Positions 24,997 through 34,296 of a DNA stretch of 64,000 bases are shown here, piece after piece; the first letter of the stretch is position 1; each line of letters starts with the position of its first letter. The notes below the pieces were generated by a model. It did no database searches, was not told the origin of the DNA, and saw nothing but the letters and a program-made list of their open reading frames with translations. Made by a program: the position numbers and the translations under genes. This DNA comes from Dolomedes plantarius (lineage: Eukaryota; Arthropoda; Arachnida; Araneae; Dolomedidae). The DNA lies in assembly GCA_907164885.2 (NCBI GenBank), contig OU015497.1, forward strand, positions 72,148,898 through 72,212,897, in the 5' to 3' direction.

Positions 24997-25875
24997 CCCA
25001 ACTCTGTAAAACAGTGAAAACCAACCTCACGTGCTTCTCAAAAATCAGCAAAAAAAAGTAAAATCACTTGCAGAGTCACAATCATCTACCAATAATAAAT
25101 GCATATTGGCGCGGGAAGAAAGAATTTTTCTTACATTAAGCTCAAATCTTGATCATGCTTTAGCATTTTTTGTGAAAAATGTGATTGTCATTTACGAAGC
25201 ATAAAATGTTTCAAAGTGAAGAGCCGAAAATTCACAAGATGAGAAGAGAGTGATCGAATTTTTTTTGAATTGTTGGCAAGATTTGGAAAAATATCTGTCA
25301 TAACTAGCTCTAAATGTGTATTTAATGTGAAATTTGATGTATTTAAAAATCAGAAGGATGATAAAGATTTAGTTATAGGATCCGGAACATCAGAATTTGT
25401 CAAAGAATTGTCTGAAAGCGAACTTTTACAGTTCTATTCTTGTGTTAGAAAATATTATACAGCATCTTGTTGCTCTTTTTTTTTTTTTTTTTTTTGATTC
25501 CGTCGCGCGCTGTGTCCCTAATTTTTTTCTTGAGAGGTTGGCAGCTATGGTATATATATATAATTTAAGAATCAGATCTAGTAGTTATTATTTTTAATGA
25601 CTCATACCTCACTTTGAGTACGACCCCCGACAAATCAGAATCAGGAGTTTGTAGGGGAACCGGTTTCTCTTCGAATGATCTGCTGGACATGTTTGCTGTC
25701 CCGGGGTGGCAATGCTAGTATAGGGGGATGAGCGTTTTCAGATTTACTTTGTACTACTTGGTGTGTGGTCATGGCACGTGCTGTTTGCTAAGCTAGAATG
25801 TTTGTTTCGAAGTTAATGGAATTAATAAACTTATTAAATTAAAATGAATTGATTTCTGTCTTGAACCCAAATCAT

Positions 25876-25910
<35 letters not shown>

Positions 25911-28213
25911 AATGCACCTTATTTTTTTTCTATAATACCTTATGTAATTAAAAATTTAAAAGTGAAAATAAGTGATTGTTTTATAGTTATGCTCAGTTGA
26001 TCCATTAGTATTGTTTCATAAAATTAAAATTTACTAAGCAACTGATTTCTCTTTTTGGTGCCAAAAGAATAGTCTCAACATATGTGAAGATTTATTACAT
26101 TTGCATCCTTTACCTTTCAATTGTTGAGTATATTTGTCTAATTTCTTCTAGCTTTTTAAATCATTATCTGAAGAAATAAGCAAAAAAGTAGAAAACAATT
26201 TAGAACAGCAAAAAAAGTTTGTCCAAGTTAAAGAAAACTGCCTCAAAGAAATAGATGAAGCTAATGAAAATGCTAAATCTAAGAGAAAAACTTTGGATGA
26301 GAAAAGGACGTACTTTGTTGATAAGGCAAAACGATTGGTAAGTGAAGTACATTTAGTTATTCATTGCATATTGGTTCAAAAGAGTTCATACTATTTATAT
26401 ATCTCTTTCATAATCAGGTAGGATTGTCTAAATTATGCAAATTATATAGAATAAGGTTTGTTGTATCTTTTACTATTTATATTTAATTTATGCAAAAGTT
26501 GTCTCTCTCTTTCATAATGCTTATAATTATGAAAAAGGGATGGATATTGTAAGTTGTATATTCAAATTATAAAACAAACTAAAAATATATATTTCCATAG
26601 TATTCATTCTATAGAAAAGTGATAGAAGTTGGTTTTAATGTTTTAAAAAATGTACGGGTATGCAAGAACATATGCATCTATTTAATTTTTGCATAGATTA
26701 AAAATATAATTTTAGGTATGTGAGAGTAACTTGTAAGACATTAGGTGATAAATTCATATTTTTTCATGAATTATATATATGTTTATTTTTAATTAAATGG
26801 TCTGCTTCTTGCATTTTTTTAATCGTGTGCTATATTAAGTGAAACAGCTCCATGAACAATGTGTTTAATAGAAATAATAGTGTATCTGCTTCACTAGGGA
26901 AAGAATGTATGGGTTGTAAAGTGCTATACATATACACTGTTCTGTATTTTGTGCAAATACAAGAACTTTAATTGCATTGAACTCCCAATTATCTGTTCTA
27001 ATTAATGCTGAGGTATGAACAGAAAACTAGAATAAATGGATAATCCAAAAATAGCTCTCTATTCTGTCAATAAATAAGCAAATAAATAAATATATGGTAG
27101 TATTTATTAATTTTGCATGTAGTCATTAGAATAGGATTTATCCAAAATAGTGAACCTTTTATTGATTTTCAGTTTTTCCTCTTGGAAAAAATCTGCTTCA
27201 TTTCTTTGTTTATGAACCATTTTAATTTTTTGGGCTATCAGTTACATTTTTAACTTTTGTGGTGCATGGATCATCAGAAGATACATTGTGTTTTGTTCTT
27301 TTTATAAAGAGTGGAAATTATATCCCATAAATTATCTTTATTTTTGATGTGATTATCATGAATTATTGCTTTAAAATTCTTGCATACACATAATATCAGA
27401 TAAAATTTATAAAAAGACTAGCTGAATACCCGTACTTTGCTACAGAGTACATTCAAATTAAATACAATGGTCAATTAATGGCAAACAAAAATATATATAT
27501 ATAAAAAATTGTAATGGATATTTCTATAGACAAAATAATTTAGAAGAAAATATTCAAATTAAATACAACGGTCAATGTATGCAATTAATATGTATGTTTA
27601 ATATCCATAAAACATCCTAATTTGAATTGAATTCGTAAAAAAAAACTTCCATCTCAATTAGTCTAGTGGTTAAATTTTCTATTTTACTGTATTTTAATGC
27701 TTTTTTTGTCAATTTATTTTGTTGTTATGCACGTGACACAAAATTAATTTAAAGTATCACAAAAAGAAAAGAAACCACGTGATCAGCATTTAATAAATTA
27801 AGTTCTAAAAATTAATCTTTAAAAATTCCCCAAAAATCAGAAAATGGAGGTAAAGATTTCATTTTAAAGGAATTTTTGTAATCTTTCTCGTGATATAAAT
27901 TTTATAGCCCTCAAATTTTTATTTCAAATGCAAACTTTAAAAAAGTTACAAAAACAGCTTAAAAATTTAATTTTAAAAAGTCCAAGAAGAATTTTTCACA
28001 AATCCTAGTGCACTCCTACACTATAAGAAGAATTGCCATGCAAAATTTTCAGCCCTTTAGGTCCAGCAGTTTGGTTTTGGTCTGTGCATTATATGTCAGT
28101 CATTCAGGCAGTTACTGAACTGTTTTATATATATAAATAATGCTACTGTTTTTTTTTCTTTCTTTTAGGCTGATGAGCTAGAAGCATACAGACTTCCAGC
28201 TGCTTGTTCTTGA
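5608..28213 (+). CDS. TCHP: Trichoplein (TCHP), 12 coding exons, 460 aa
   Basis: Trichoplein is a coiled-coil TPH-domain protein of centrioles, ciliary basal bodies and keratin filaments in vertebrates. Exons: 5608-5798, 8791-8905, 9634-9747, 10399-10455, 10541-10609, 11934-12107, 13857-13969, 14234-14300, 21631-21800, 23603-23684, 26152-26337, 28169-28213. All introns are GT-AG and the summed length is 1383 nt including TGA. The start MALPTYWVSLNR mirrors the MALPT..YW start of vertebrate trichoplein. EEASKLWEKRREEW (residues 358-371) followed by ARDEIL is the conserved C-terminal signature. The middle is Lys/Glu/Arg-rich and predicted coiled coil. At 460 aa it is slightly shorter than the vertebrate protein of about 500 aa and stops at ELEAYRLPAACS, lacking the acidic tail. 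Exon boundaries were read by eye; the family call is strong. Confidence 0.9.
5799..8790 (+). other. TCHP intron 1
   Basis: This 2992-bp intron has donor GTAACC and acceptor TTATTATAG. It contains two AT microsatellite tracts (6241-6280 and 6544-6568) flanking a Tc1-type MITE. The remainder is AT-rich sequence with no recognised feature. Confidence 0.75.
6281..6541. mobile_element. Tc1/mariner-type MITE
   Basis: The left end CAGTGGCTCTCAAAAGTGTT is mirrored by AACATTTTTGGGAGCCACTG at the right end. The element is 261 bp long and sits inside a TA microsatellite, consistent with TA-targeted insertion. It also carries internal complementary subterminal stretches (GAAATAGGAGTCTATTCATT near the left, complementary to sequence near the right end). 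There is no coding capacity. Confidence 0.85.
10636..10935. other. TCHP intron 5, left part
   Basis: AT-rich intron sequence before the Tc1 remnant. No clear terminal inverted repeat of the Tc1 element was identified here. Confidence 0.3.
10936..11758 (+). pseudogene. Tc1-like transposase, degenerate, in TCHP intron 5
   Basis: An N-terminal helix-turn-helix region is visible: LADCAEGQIVDVRLIGVSVT, GVYRAMISEVMMAYRVHGKT, then GRKGKLSETD (10936-11130). A C-terminal DDE segment DDNAPIHTARRVKLWFEEH followed by a WPAQS motif lies at about 11658-11752. Between them the reading frame is broken by several stops and frameshifts, and the expected sequence after WPAQS (PDLNPIE in relatives) is missing, so the element is truncated. 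It is in the same orientation as TCHP, whose exons 5 and 6 flank it. Confidence 0.85.
12448..12801 (+). mobile_element. tRNA-derived SINE in TCHP intron 6
   Basis: A tRNA-like head carries an A-box-like stretch (TGGCCCAGTTGGCAAGAGC, about 12456-12474) and a B box GGTTCGATGC (12501-12510). The element ends in a short (AAC)n tail. The flanking duplication ATATTCAAAT lies at 12438-12447 and 12802-12811. A related body and tail occur on the minus strand at 45228-45480. Confidence 0.85.
12976..13698 (+). mobile_element. pogo/Tigger-type deletion derivative in TCHP intron 6
   Basis: The left end CAGTACAACCTCCCAAATCT is mirrored by AGGTTGTACTG at 13688-13698 and by the TCTGGATTTGGG just before it. 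A TA dinucleotide follows the right end; the left flank has decayed. The 723-bp element keeps only the C-terminal part of the transposase ORF (13044-13448), so most of the coding region has been deleted. Confidence 0.8.
13044..13448 (+). pseudogene. C-terminal fragment of a pogo/Tigger transposase
   Basis: The ORF opens with ATG at 13044 and runs 134 codons. It contains DIGENVPIVGSLSVFEIID (about residues 69-87), an acidic stretch and EKERMSMEDLIKSLD. After the stop a PKLKQQTLLTEMF segment follows in the same frame. The [V/I]xENVPxxGxLSxxEI module followed by a Lys-Gln-rich end is the usual tail of arthropod Tigger-like transposases. The DDE catalytic domain is absent. A similar fragment lies in the element at 29228-30001. 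Confidence 0.7.
14954..15529 (+). repeat. Copia 5' LTR
   Basis: This stretch of about 576 bp starts ATTATTACAAATCTTACC and ends near AGATAATAA. It matches the 3' LTR at 20520-21099 almost throughout; I count roughly 20 differences by eye. It contains AATAAA (15420-15425) and ends immediately before the primer-binding site. The exact termini are uncertain because no canonical TG...CA ends are visible. Confidence 0.8.
15530..15540 (+). promoter_or_regulatory. Copia primer-binding site, initiator-tRNA-Met half-tRNA type
   Basis: GGTTATGGGCC follows the 5' LTR directly. It is complementary to the anticodon stem-loop of animal initiator tRNA-Met, which reads GGGCCCAUAACCC. Copia elements are known to prime from such an internally cleaved tRNA-Met half rather than from its 3' end. 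Confidence 0.7.
15612..19874 (+). pseudogene. Copia gag-pol polyprotein, inactivated
   Basis: Domains occur in Copia order, nearly all in one frame. They are gag (15612-16320), a zinc knuckle CYKCNKRGHYASKC (16354-16395), and a protease with FDSAASSHF (16494-16520). Next are an integrase with its zinc-binding region and IDDYSHMSY (17145-17171), then SIRTDSGTEF (17262-17291). The reverse transcriptase starts with VLGCRWVYSIKKG (about 18447-18485), contains MRQPPGF, and has LVDDIVVIG in place of the canonical Tyr-Val-Asp-Asp core. RNase H follows with SSMEAEFVAL (19515-19544). In-frame stops occur at 16101, 16680, 17184, 17568, 17988, 18075, 18303 and 19224, and frameshifts lie near 18620 and 18880. 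It cannot encode a full polyprotein. It lies in the sense direction of TCHP. Confidence 0.9.
20506..20518 (+). promoter_or_regulatory. Copia polypurine tract
   Basis: GAAAGAGGGGGGC lies immediately upstream of the 3' LTR, where plus-strand priming is expected in LTR retrotransposons. Confidence 0.65.
20520..21099 (+). repeat. Copia 3' LTR
   Basis: About 580 bp, nearly identical to 14954-15529. Differences are mostly single substitutions, plus a CC insertion near 20660. About 20 bp further on, AAGGTTGGGCC resembles the AAGGTTATGGGCC that follows the 5' LTR. Confidence 0.8.
21801..23602 (+). other. TCHP intron 9
   Basis: This 1802-bp intron has a GTGAGT donor and contains an ACTAG-family copy (22157-22900). 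The remainder is AT-rich with no recognised feature. Confidence 0.75.
22157..22900 (+). repeat. ACTAG-family repeat, copy in TCHP intron 9
   Basis: It starts ACTAGCTGAATACCCGTGCT and continues with an AAATACAACGGTCAATGTAT block (partly duplicated here). It ends with the shared 3' module CTTAGTGCACCCC...ATGCAAAATATCAGCCC, TTTAGGTCCAGTGGTTTGG, a (GTCA)n run and AACTGTTTTATATATATAGA. No protein-coding potential was recognised. Confidence 0.8.
23685..26151 (+). other. TCHP intron 10
   Basis: This 2467-bp intron contains AT microsatellites (24597-24638, 24966-24992, 25891-25909). It also holds three diverged direct repeats of the type AAATCAACCTCATTTGCTTC (about 24868-25060), an unclassified ORF fragment (25270-25497), and GC-richer sequence at 25620-25730. 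Confidence 0.65.
25270..25497 (+). other. Unclassified ORF fragment before a poly-T tract
   Basis: The 75-codon frame contains FGKISVITSSKCVFNVKFDV and EFVKELSESELLQFYSCVRK. It stays open a little further upstream in the same frame as a CEKCDCHLRSIKCFKVKSRK stretch interrupted by one stop. The residue pattern looks more like decayed coding sequence than random AT-rich DNA, and it ends at a T20 tract (25477-25496). I do not recognise the family. It could be the remnant of a transposon ORF inserted in the intron. Confidence 0.3.
26338..28168 (+). other. TCHP intron 11
   Basis: This 1831-bp last intron has donor GTAAGT and acceptor TTCTTTCTTTTAG. It contains an ACTAG-family copy close to the acceptor (27417-28136), leaving only about 30 bp between the repeat end and the final exon. 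Confidence 0.8.
27417..28136 (+). repeat. ACTAG-family repeat, copy in TCHP intron 11
   Basis: The head ACTAGCTGAATACCCGTACT is followed by the AAATACAACGGTCAATGTAT block and the module GCCATGCAAAATTTTCAGCC / TTTAGGTCCAGCAGTTTGG. It ends with AACTGTTTTATATATATAAA. The end is next to the polypyrimidine tract of the terminal TCHP acceptor. Confidence 0.8.
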
Positions 28214-28530
28214 TGCTAAGTGTATCTATTCACATATGTAGACTTAGCTTTTTCTATTGTCTGTGATTTATTTTCGAAGTGCAGTCTAATTTTGTCAACT
28301 TGATTGATTTTTAACCTGGAATGTTACACTCATATATACCTCATCAACTGCATCCACCCAGTATGACGTTCCTCATGTGTGTTGTTTGTTAACCATTACT
28401 AACACTACACTTCTGCAATATGATCTCTCTGTACTTTTTATGCTTGAATATCAAAGTATTATTTATAGATTTGGATTGAAACAAAGTTTTATATATTTTA
28501 TTTAATTTTATATTCACCTTTTGTACTTTT

Positions 28531-28547
28531 AATAAATCTTTAATAAA
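28531..28547 (+). terminator. TCHP polyadenylation signals
   Basis: Two canonical AATAAA hexamers (28531-28536 and 28542-28547) lie about 320 bp after the TCHP stop codon. A T-rich stretch follows. Confidence 0.7.
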
Positions 28548-28725
28548 ACTTAGTCTGTATTTTTCATTTATGTGGAAACTGTTTTCAGCGTTTTCAAAGT
28601 TAATGATATTGCTATCTGAAAGAATAAGGTAATTTTTTTTAAATGACATGTATTTTTTAGTTCAAAATAATGTTACAGAATTAAAAAAAAACCCAAAAAT
28701 ATATAATTTTATTTATGTATAAACC

Positions 28726-29005
28726 GAAGCCCGGTAGCGTAGTGGTTAAAAGCGTCAAGCTGCCATCCCACAGGTCGAGGGTTCAACCCTGTGACTGGGC
28801 AAGGTCGACTCAGCCTTTCATCCCTTCAGTGGGTCGATAAAATGAGGACCAAGCATGCTTGGGAACTAAACTCTGGGGGTCCCACGTCAGGTTGACCACC
28901 TGACTGAGACATATGCTGTATGGCACCCCAAGCCCACGGTTACGAAAGCGGAGATGGGTACCACCAGCCCTGGTCCACATCGGACGGTTGCGCTGTGAGT
29001 TTAAG
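28726..29005 (+). mobile_element. tRNA-derived SINE
   Basis: A tRNA-like head carries an A box TAGCGTAGTGG (28735-28745) and a B box GGGTTCAACCC (28779-28789). A GC-richer body of about 200 bp follows. A perfect 14-bp target duplication TTTATGTATAAACC lies at 28712-28725 and 29006-29019. Confidence 0.9.
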
Positions 29006-29154
29006 TTTATGTATAAACCAGATAGACAGATTTTTTTATTGATCTGTTTAATAATAATAGATTATTTTTAGATTTTTGCATTTACAGATCTAGTGATTGT
29101 TCTATTTTAAATGGACTAATCTATTTCTACACACATATAAATAAGTATCAATGT

Positions 29155-29158
<4 letters not shown>

Positions 29159-29227
<69 letters not shown>
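29159..29227. repeat. (CT)n-(AT)n compound microsatellite
   Basis: About 32 bp of CT repeat is followed by about 37 bp of AT repeat. The run directly abuts the Tigger-type element that follows. Confidence 0.95.
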
Positions 29228-29230
<3 letters not shown>

Positions 29231-30001
29231 TTGGATCTCCATATATCGAAGTCGACGGTTCCCATTCGATATATAGAAATTTCGATATATAGAAACGGTT
29301 ATGCTTAAATTATTGGTGATACATTGTATTGCAAGAAAAATGTGCATTTTCTTCTAATATACGAAATTACTTCATATCAACAAATTTAAATATGAATCAC
29401 ATTACTACAAATTACGTACATTCATAAATGAAAATTGTTATAGATTAAAAAATATCAATAAATTAATTATACTAGATTTAATTATTAAACAAAATTTACA
29501 TACCTTTAAATACAAACGCAATTGATTTACATTTTTGTAAAAAACTTTCGAATATCTTGTTGCACAATAAATTTAGAAGAAAATTCATCATAAAAGTGTT
29601 CACACTTATTAAGTCCACTAAATACTGCCTCCGGGACATTTTCTGCGAATGACCACGACGGATTACATCAAATGCTGCGCGCATTTCTTTTTTCGAAGGA
29701 TTAACAATTTCTGCTTCAGTTAGAGTCTCTTCATCTTTTTGGATGTCTTCCTGAAGTGAGTTTATGATGTCGTCATCTGTGGGGTAATCGGAAAGAATGA
29801 TGCCTTCATCAACGTCTAAAAAATCTCTAAGGGAAAAATCACGTGCCACGTTAAGAATCTTTTGGAAAAAAATTCGATATATAGAAATTTCTTTCGTTAT
29901 ATAGAGATAGTTTCTCTACCTAATGAAAACGGGGATTTACCAACTGTTCGATATATAGAGACTTTCGATATATGGAAGTTCTATATATAGAGGTCCGACT
30001 G
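29228..30001 (-). mobile_element. pogo/Tigger-type deletion derivative, 774 bp
   Basis: The left end CAGTTGGATCTCCATATATC is mirrored by ATAGAGGTCCGACTG at the right, with TA on both sides. Subterminal stretches of TCGATATATAGAAA recur inverted. On the minus strand a transposase C-terminal fragment (about 29496-29849) contains FLDVDEGIILSDYPTDDDII and an EIVNPSKKEMRAAFDVIRR segment; its first codon is not ATG. The DDE domain is deleted. Confidence 0.85.
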
Positions 30002-30011
30002 TACATACACA

Positions 30012-30112
30012 CAGTGATTCCGGTTAATCGGACAACATTGGGTCGCGATCATTTTGGTCCTAATAACTGGCTGGTCCGATTAACCGATGGTCCAATTAAC
30101 CGGAATCAACTG
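30012..30112. mobile_element. 101-bp pogo/Tigger-type MITE
   Basis: CAGTGATTCCGGTTAATCGG at the left and CCAATTAACCGGAATCAACTG at the right form the termini. TA follows on the right, and repeated GGTTAAT/ATTAACC motifs lie inside. It lies 10 bp from the preceding element. Confidence 0.75.
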
Positions 30113-30125
30113 TATATATATTTAG

Positions 30126-30198
30126 ACTAGCTGAAAACCTGCACTTCGCTAGGTAGTACATTCAAATTAAATATAACGGTCAATATATACAATTAATG

Positions 30199-30238
<40 letters not shown>

Positions 30239-30936
30239 ATAAATACAACGATCAATGTATACAATTGATGTAAAAAAAACAAAAAAATATATTTATAAAA
30301 AAATCGTAAGTGATATTTTTATAGACAAAATAATGTTTAAGAAAATATTAAAATTAAATCTAATAGGACATACTAAAGAATATAGTACAGTTAATATAGT
30401 ACACTTTGAGGATCATATCTTTTACTGTATTTTAATATTTTTTTGGATAATGTCCAATCGTCTGCCACATTAGCAAGAAAAAAATATTTTTTTTGTCTAT
30501 GTAGTTGTTATGCACGTGACGATAAATTTATTTAAAGTACCAGAAAAAGAAATCACGTGATCAGCATTTAATAAATTAAATTCTAAAAGGTAATCTTTAA
30601 AAATTCACCAAAAATCAGAAAATGGAGGTAAAGATTCCAACGTAGATTTCATTTTAAAGGAATTTTTATGATCTTTCCCGTGATATAAATTTCATAACCC
30701 TCTAATTATTATTTTAAATGCAAACTTAAAAAAAGTTACAAAAGCAGCTTAAAAATTTAATTTTAAAAAATCTAAGAAGAATTTTTCCAAAATCTTTCTT
30801 AGTGCACCCCTACACTTTAAGAAGAATTGTCATGCAAAATTTCAGCCCTTTAGGTCCCGCGGTTTGGTCTGTGTGTTGTATGTCAGTCAGTCAATCAGTC
30901 TGTCAGTCAGTTACGGAACTGTTTTATATATATAGA
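30126..30936 (+). repeat. ACTAG-family repeat copy
   Basis: It starts ACTAGCTGAAAACCTGCACT and carries an internal AT microsatellite (30201-30232) and the duplicated ATACAACGATCAATGTAT block. The 3' module is CTTAGTGCACCCC, ATGCAAAATTTCAGCCC, TTTAGGTCCCGCGGTTTGG and (GTCA)n. It ends AACTGTTTTATATATATAGA. Confidence 0.8.
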
Positions 30937-31338
30937 TTATGGCCTTAGCTACCTTGTACTGAAAATTTGGATTCACTATTCTATTTCCATTCAAGTATCG
31001 TAGATTCTTGAATGGAAATAGCATATGGTTTAAGCATAAATTGATAGGTTCAGATCAATCTTTTTTAATACTGAAGTTAAGTTTAGTAAATTCACGATAT
31101 GTATAATGTCACAAATAACAATGAATACAATTAACATTTAAAGCCTTTTGTAATAAATGTTTGTTTAACCAAGGTAAAAGATATTCGGTATTCATCTTAA
31201 AAGTATTCAATCTGATACATAACACAGTGACTACAAGTAACAGTTTTAAACTTTGAATATTTATTTCTTTTTCATGCAAGACTTTTAAAAGAAATGTTTC
31301 AGGTAGTCTCTTCTAACGAAACTTCCGCGGGTTATTAA

Positions 31339-31516
31339 CTTAGGATTACTTATCATTGCTTAACTCCTTTTTTTTCTTTTTTTTAAACGCATTTTGTTAT
31401 GTTTCTGTTTAACTGTTTACTGCTACTAGGTTTGGCATGCTGCCAAAATTATAACTTGCGACAGGCTCTGAATTTTTTCTTTCTGGAGGACCGTTGTTGA
31501 GGAATGTAATCCTACG
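31339..31516. mobile_element. piggyBac-like MITE (TTAA-flanked)
   Basis: CTTAGGATTAC at the left and GTAATCCTACG at the right are inverted. TTAA lies directly outside both (31335-31338, 31517-31520). A related inverted copy is at 40761-41044. The flank AGGTAGTCTCTTCTAACGAA (31301-31320) is also shared with that copy. Confidence 0.7.
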
Positions 31517-31620
31517 TTAAAAAAACTTTAGTGAATTTTACTGTGCTTAAATAAATTCATCCAAAGTACTGTACACACAGAAAGTCACTTCCCTTACTCT
31601 CTCTTTATTCTTCTGCTATA

Positions 31621-31869
31621 CTGCCCTCCTAAGCATAAAAGACTTATCTCATTTTTTTCCCCATTTATACGGTTTTTCTTGTTTGTGAGCTACCTGACAT
31701 TATTCCTAAGCCAGAAGGCCGTATCTTATATAGAAATAGTAGAAAATCATTAAAGAAATAAGATGTATCTAAAAAAATTGTTGAAGTCCTGAGGGAAATT
31801 GGCCGTATCTCAGTCTTTTTATTCTCAGAAAAAAAAATTGAGATACGTCTTTTATGCTTAGGAGGGCAG
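31621..31869. mobile_element. MITE with about 33-bp terminal inverted repeats
   Basis: CTGCCCTCCTAAGCATAAAA at the left is mirrored at the right by TTTTATGCTTAGGAGGGCAG. The similarity continues inward through GACTTATCTCA / TGAGATACGTC. TATA flanks both ends. It is 249 bp and non-coding. Confidence 0.85.
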
Positions 31870-32307
31870 TATATATGTGTATCATAAGTACTCCCATATC
31901 TAAATGAAAAATGTATGAACTTTTATAGAATGTTGATTTTCCTATTAGACTGTAATGACTGTCTTATTTGCTAGACAAAGATTTTGCAAGAATCTGGTAT
32001 TGTGAGATTATAAATCGCTGTCCATAATGATTGTTCTAAGGCTTTCGTTATTCTTAATTCTTAAAGTGAATGCAAAATTTTATTTTGGAAAATAAAAAAA
32101 AATAGGGTTTTATCGATGAACTCAAATAAAAAAAAGGTCTAAATATCTTTGATGAACTTAATAGTTGCCATGGTCCTAAGTATCACCCTGAAAACGGGCT
32201 CTTAATCGTATTCTAACAGATATGTTAGAGATGGCAAAATTCCGATTTCTGAATTCTTTAAATTTTTGCCAGTGAAGATCTAGTAAATCCTTATCTTAGA
32301 TCAGTGA

Positions 32308-32418
32308 TTCTCAACTTTTTTTTCGTCACGGTACACTGTTAATAATTTAAAATTTTGTCGGCACACTAACAATAAGACTTTAAAAGAATTTTACTTGGAT
32401 AATTTGATTTGTGTACCT
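32308..32418. mobile_element. Solo hAT-like end
   Basis: CAGTGATTCTCAACTTTTTT followed by GGTACACTG and GTCGGCACACTAAC resembles the 5' end of Charlie-like hAT elements. No matching right end or target duplication was found before the next repeat begins at 32419. Confidence 0.45.
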
Positions 32419-33034
32419 ACTAGCTGAATACCCGTGCTTTGCTACGGAGTACATTGAAATTAAATACAACGGTCAATGTATGAAATTAATTCGTATGTTT
32501 AATATCCATAAAACATGCTAATTTGAATTAAATTCTTAAAAAACTTCCATCTCAATTAGTCTTGTGGTTAAATTTTATCTTTTACCGTATTCTAATATTT
32601 TTTTGTCAATTTATTTCGTTGTTATGCACGTGACACAAAATCAATTTAAAGTATCGCAAAAAGAAAAGAAAAACCACGTGATCAGCATTTAATAAATTAA
32701 ATTCGGAAAATTAATATTTAAAAATTCACCACAAATCAGAAAATGGAGGTAAAGATTCGAAAAAGATTTCATTTTAAAGGAATTTTTGTGATCTTTCTCG
32801 TGATATAAATTTTATATCCCTCAAATTTTTATTTCAAATGCAAACTTAAAAAACGTTACAAAAACAGCTTAAAAATTTAATAAAAAAAAATCTAAGATAA
32901 ATTTTCTAAAAATCTTTCTTAGTGCACCCCTACACTATGAGAAGAATCGCCATGCAAAATTTCAGCCCTTTAGGTCCAGCGGTTTCGTCTGTGTGTTATC
33001 TGTCAGTCAATCACGGAACTGTTTTATATAGAGA
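32419..33034 (+). repeat. ACTAG-family repeat copy, head-to-tail with the next
   Basis: It starts ACTAGCTGAATACCCGTGCT and ends AACTGTTTTATATAGAGAG, directly followed by the head of another copy at 33036. The internal blocks and 3' module are as in the other copies. Confidence 0.8.
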
Positions 33035-33127
33035 GACTAGCTGAAAACCCGCACTTCGCTACGGAGTGCATTCAAATTAAATACAACGGTCAATATATGC
33101 AATTAATGGCAAAAAAAAAAATAAATA

Positions 33128-33907
33128 CAGTGGTGCCTCGACTTACGAGTTTAATTCGTTCCATGACGGAGCTAGTAACTCGAAATACTCGTATCTCGAA
33201 TCAATTTTCCCCATTGAAATGAATGGAAAGGCAATTAATTCGTTCCGGGCTCCCCCAAAACACCGCAATTTTTTGTTACATGTTTTTAAATAAGAGAAAT
33301 GTGCTTATAAATGATGAACATTGTATAAAAACGCAATACAATAGAATGTACTGCAATAAACTTGTATTTTTAAGTGTAATATACAACATTTACCTTGCAG
33401 ATCAGACTTGAAGATGCTGATGTAAGAGGAGGAGAAAGGCTGAACTGAATAATTAAATCTTATTCTTTGATTTTTAACCAAGGTCATCCCATCCCCTAGA
33501 CCCCATGGGGGTTCCAGTGTGGGGGAGGGAATTGAAGCTATTTCTCTGTGAGAGAGGTTGGACGCTGTTCGGTTTCGGATGACGACTCAAGTGTGGGCAG
33601 AGCAAGCTGCCCGGGTGATAATTGTTGAGTGTTAATCTCTCAGTTTAAGACTGGATAGTACTCTTAGAATAATATTATACAATTGTATGATAATTGTTCA
33701 TAAAGGTTGTAAATATTATATGCTTCACGGGTTCTCATTTGATGAGCACGTAACATGGCGCTCGCTGCGAAAACTAGCGGTGGAGTATCCGAAGCTTGCT
33801 CGTAACCCGAATTATAGTTCGTAACTCGAAGCAAAAAATCTGCCAAGAGAATGCTCGTATCTCGAAAAACTCGTAAGTCGAGACACTCGTGAGTCGAGGT
33901 ACCACTG
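33128..33907. mobile_element. pogo/Tigger-type derivative, 780 bp
   Basis: The ends are CAGTGGTGCCTCGACTTACG and CGAGTCGAGGTACCACTG, an inverted pair, with TA on both sides (33126-33127, 33908-33909). Subterminal CTCGTATCTCGAA motifs occur on both arms. No intact ORF. A GC-richer inner segment (about 33485-33620) looks like foreign repeat sequence. Confidence 0.85.
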
Positions 33908-34074
33908 TATACATATATATGTATAATAAATCCGACGATCAATTTATACAATTGATATAAAAAAAAATATATATATATATTTATAAAAAAATCGTAAGAG
34001 ATATTTTCATAGACAAAATAATGTAGAAGAAAATATTCAAATCAAATCTAATAGGACATAAAGAACACAGCGGT

Positions 34075-34296
34075 AAAGAATACATTTCCAATGCGGAGGC
34101 AGTTGTCGTGAGACATTCGCCTATACCACGCCGCAATTTGACTGCCCATTTTATTGTGGGGGCACCATATAGGCGGACAGCATTACCCCCTATGAAGGGA
34201 CGACACGAACGGAGGCATATTTCGTGGCGCGACGCCAGGATTCGATCTGAGCACCCTCAGCACCTAAAATCAGCTCGCTGTACCACTGGGCCAGTA
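34075..34296 (-). mobile_element. tRNA-derived SINE, minus strand
   Basis: On the minus strand, GGCCCAGTGGTACAGCGAGC (34273-34292) is an A-box-like head and CAGATCGAATCCTGG (34235-34249) is a B box. The body runs leftward to about 34075. It interrupts the ACTAG-family copy. Confidence 0.7.
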
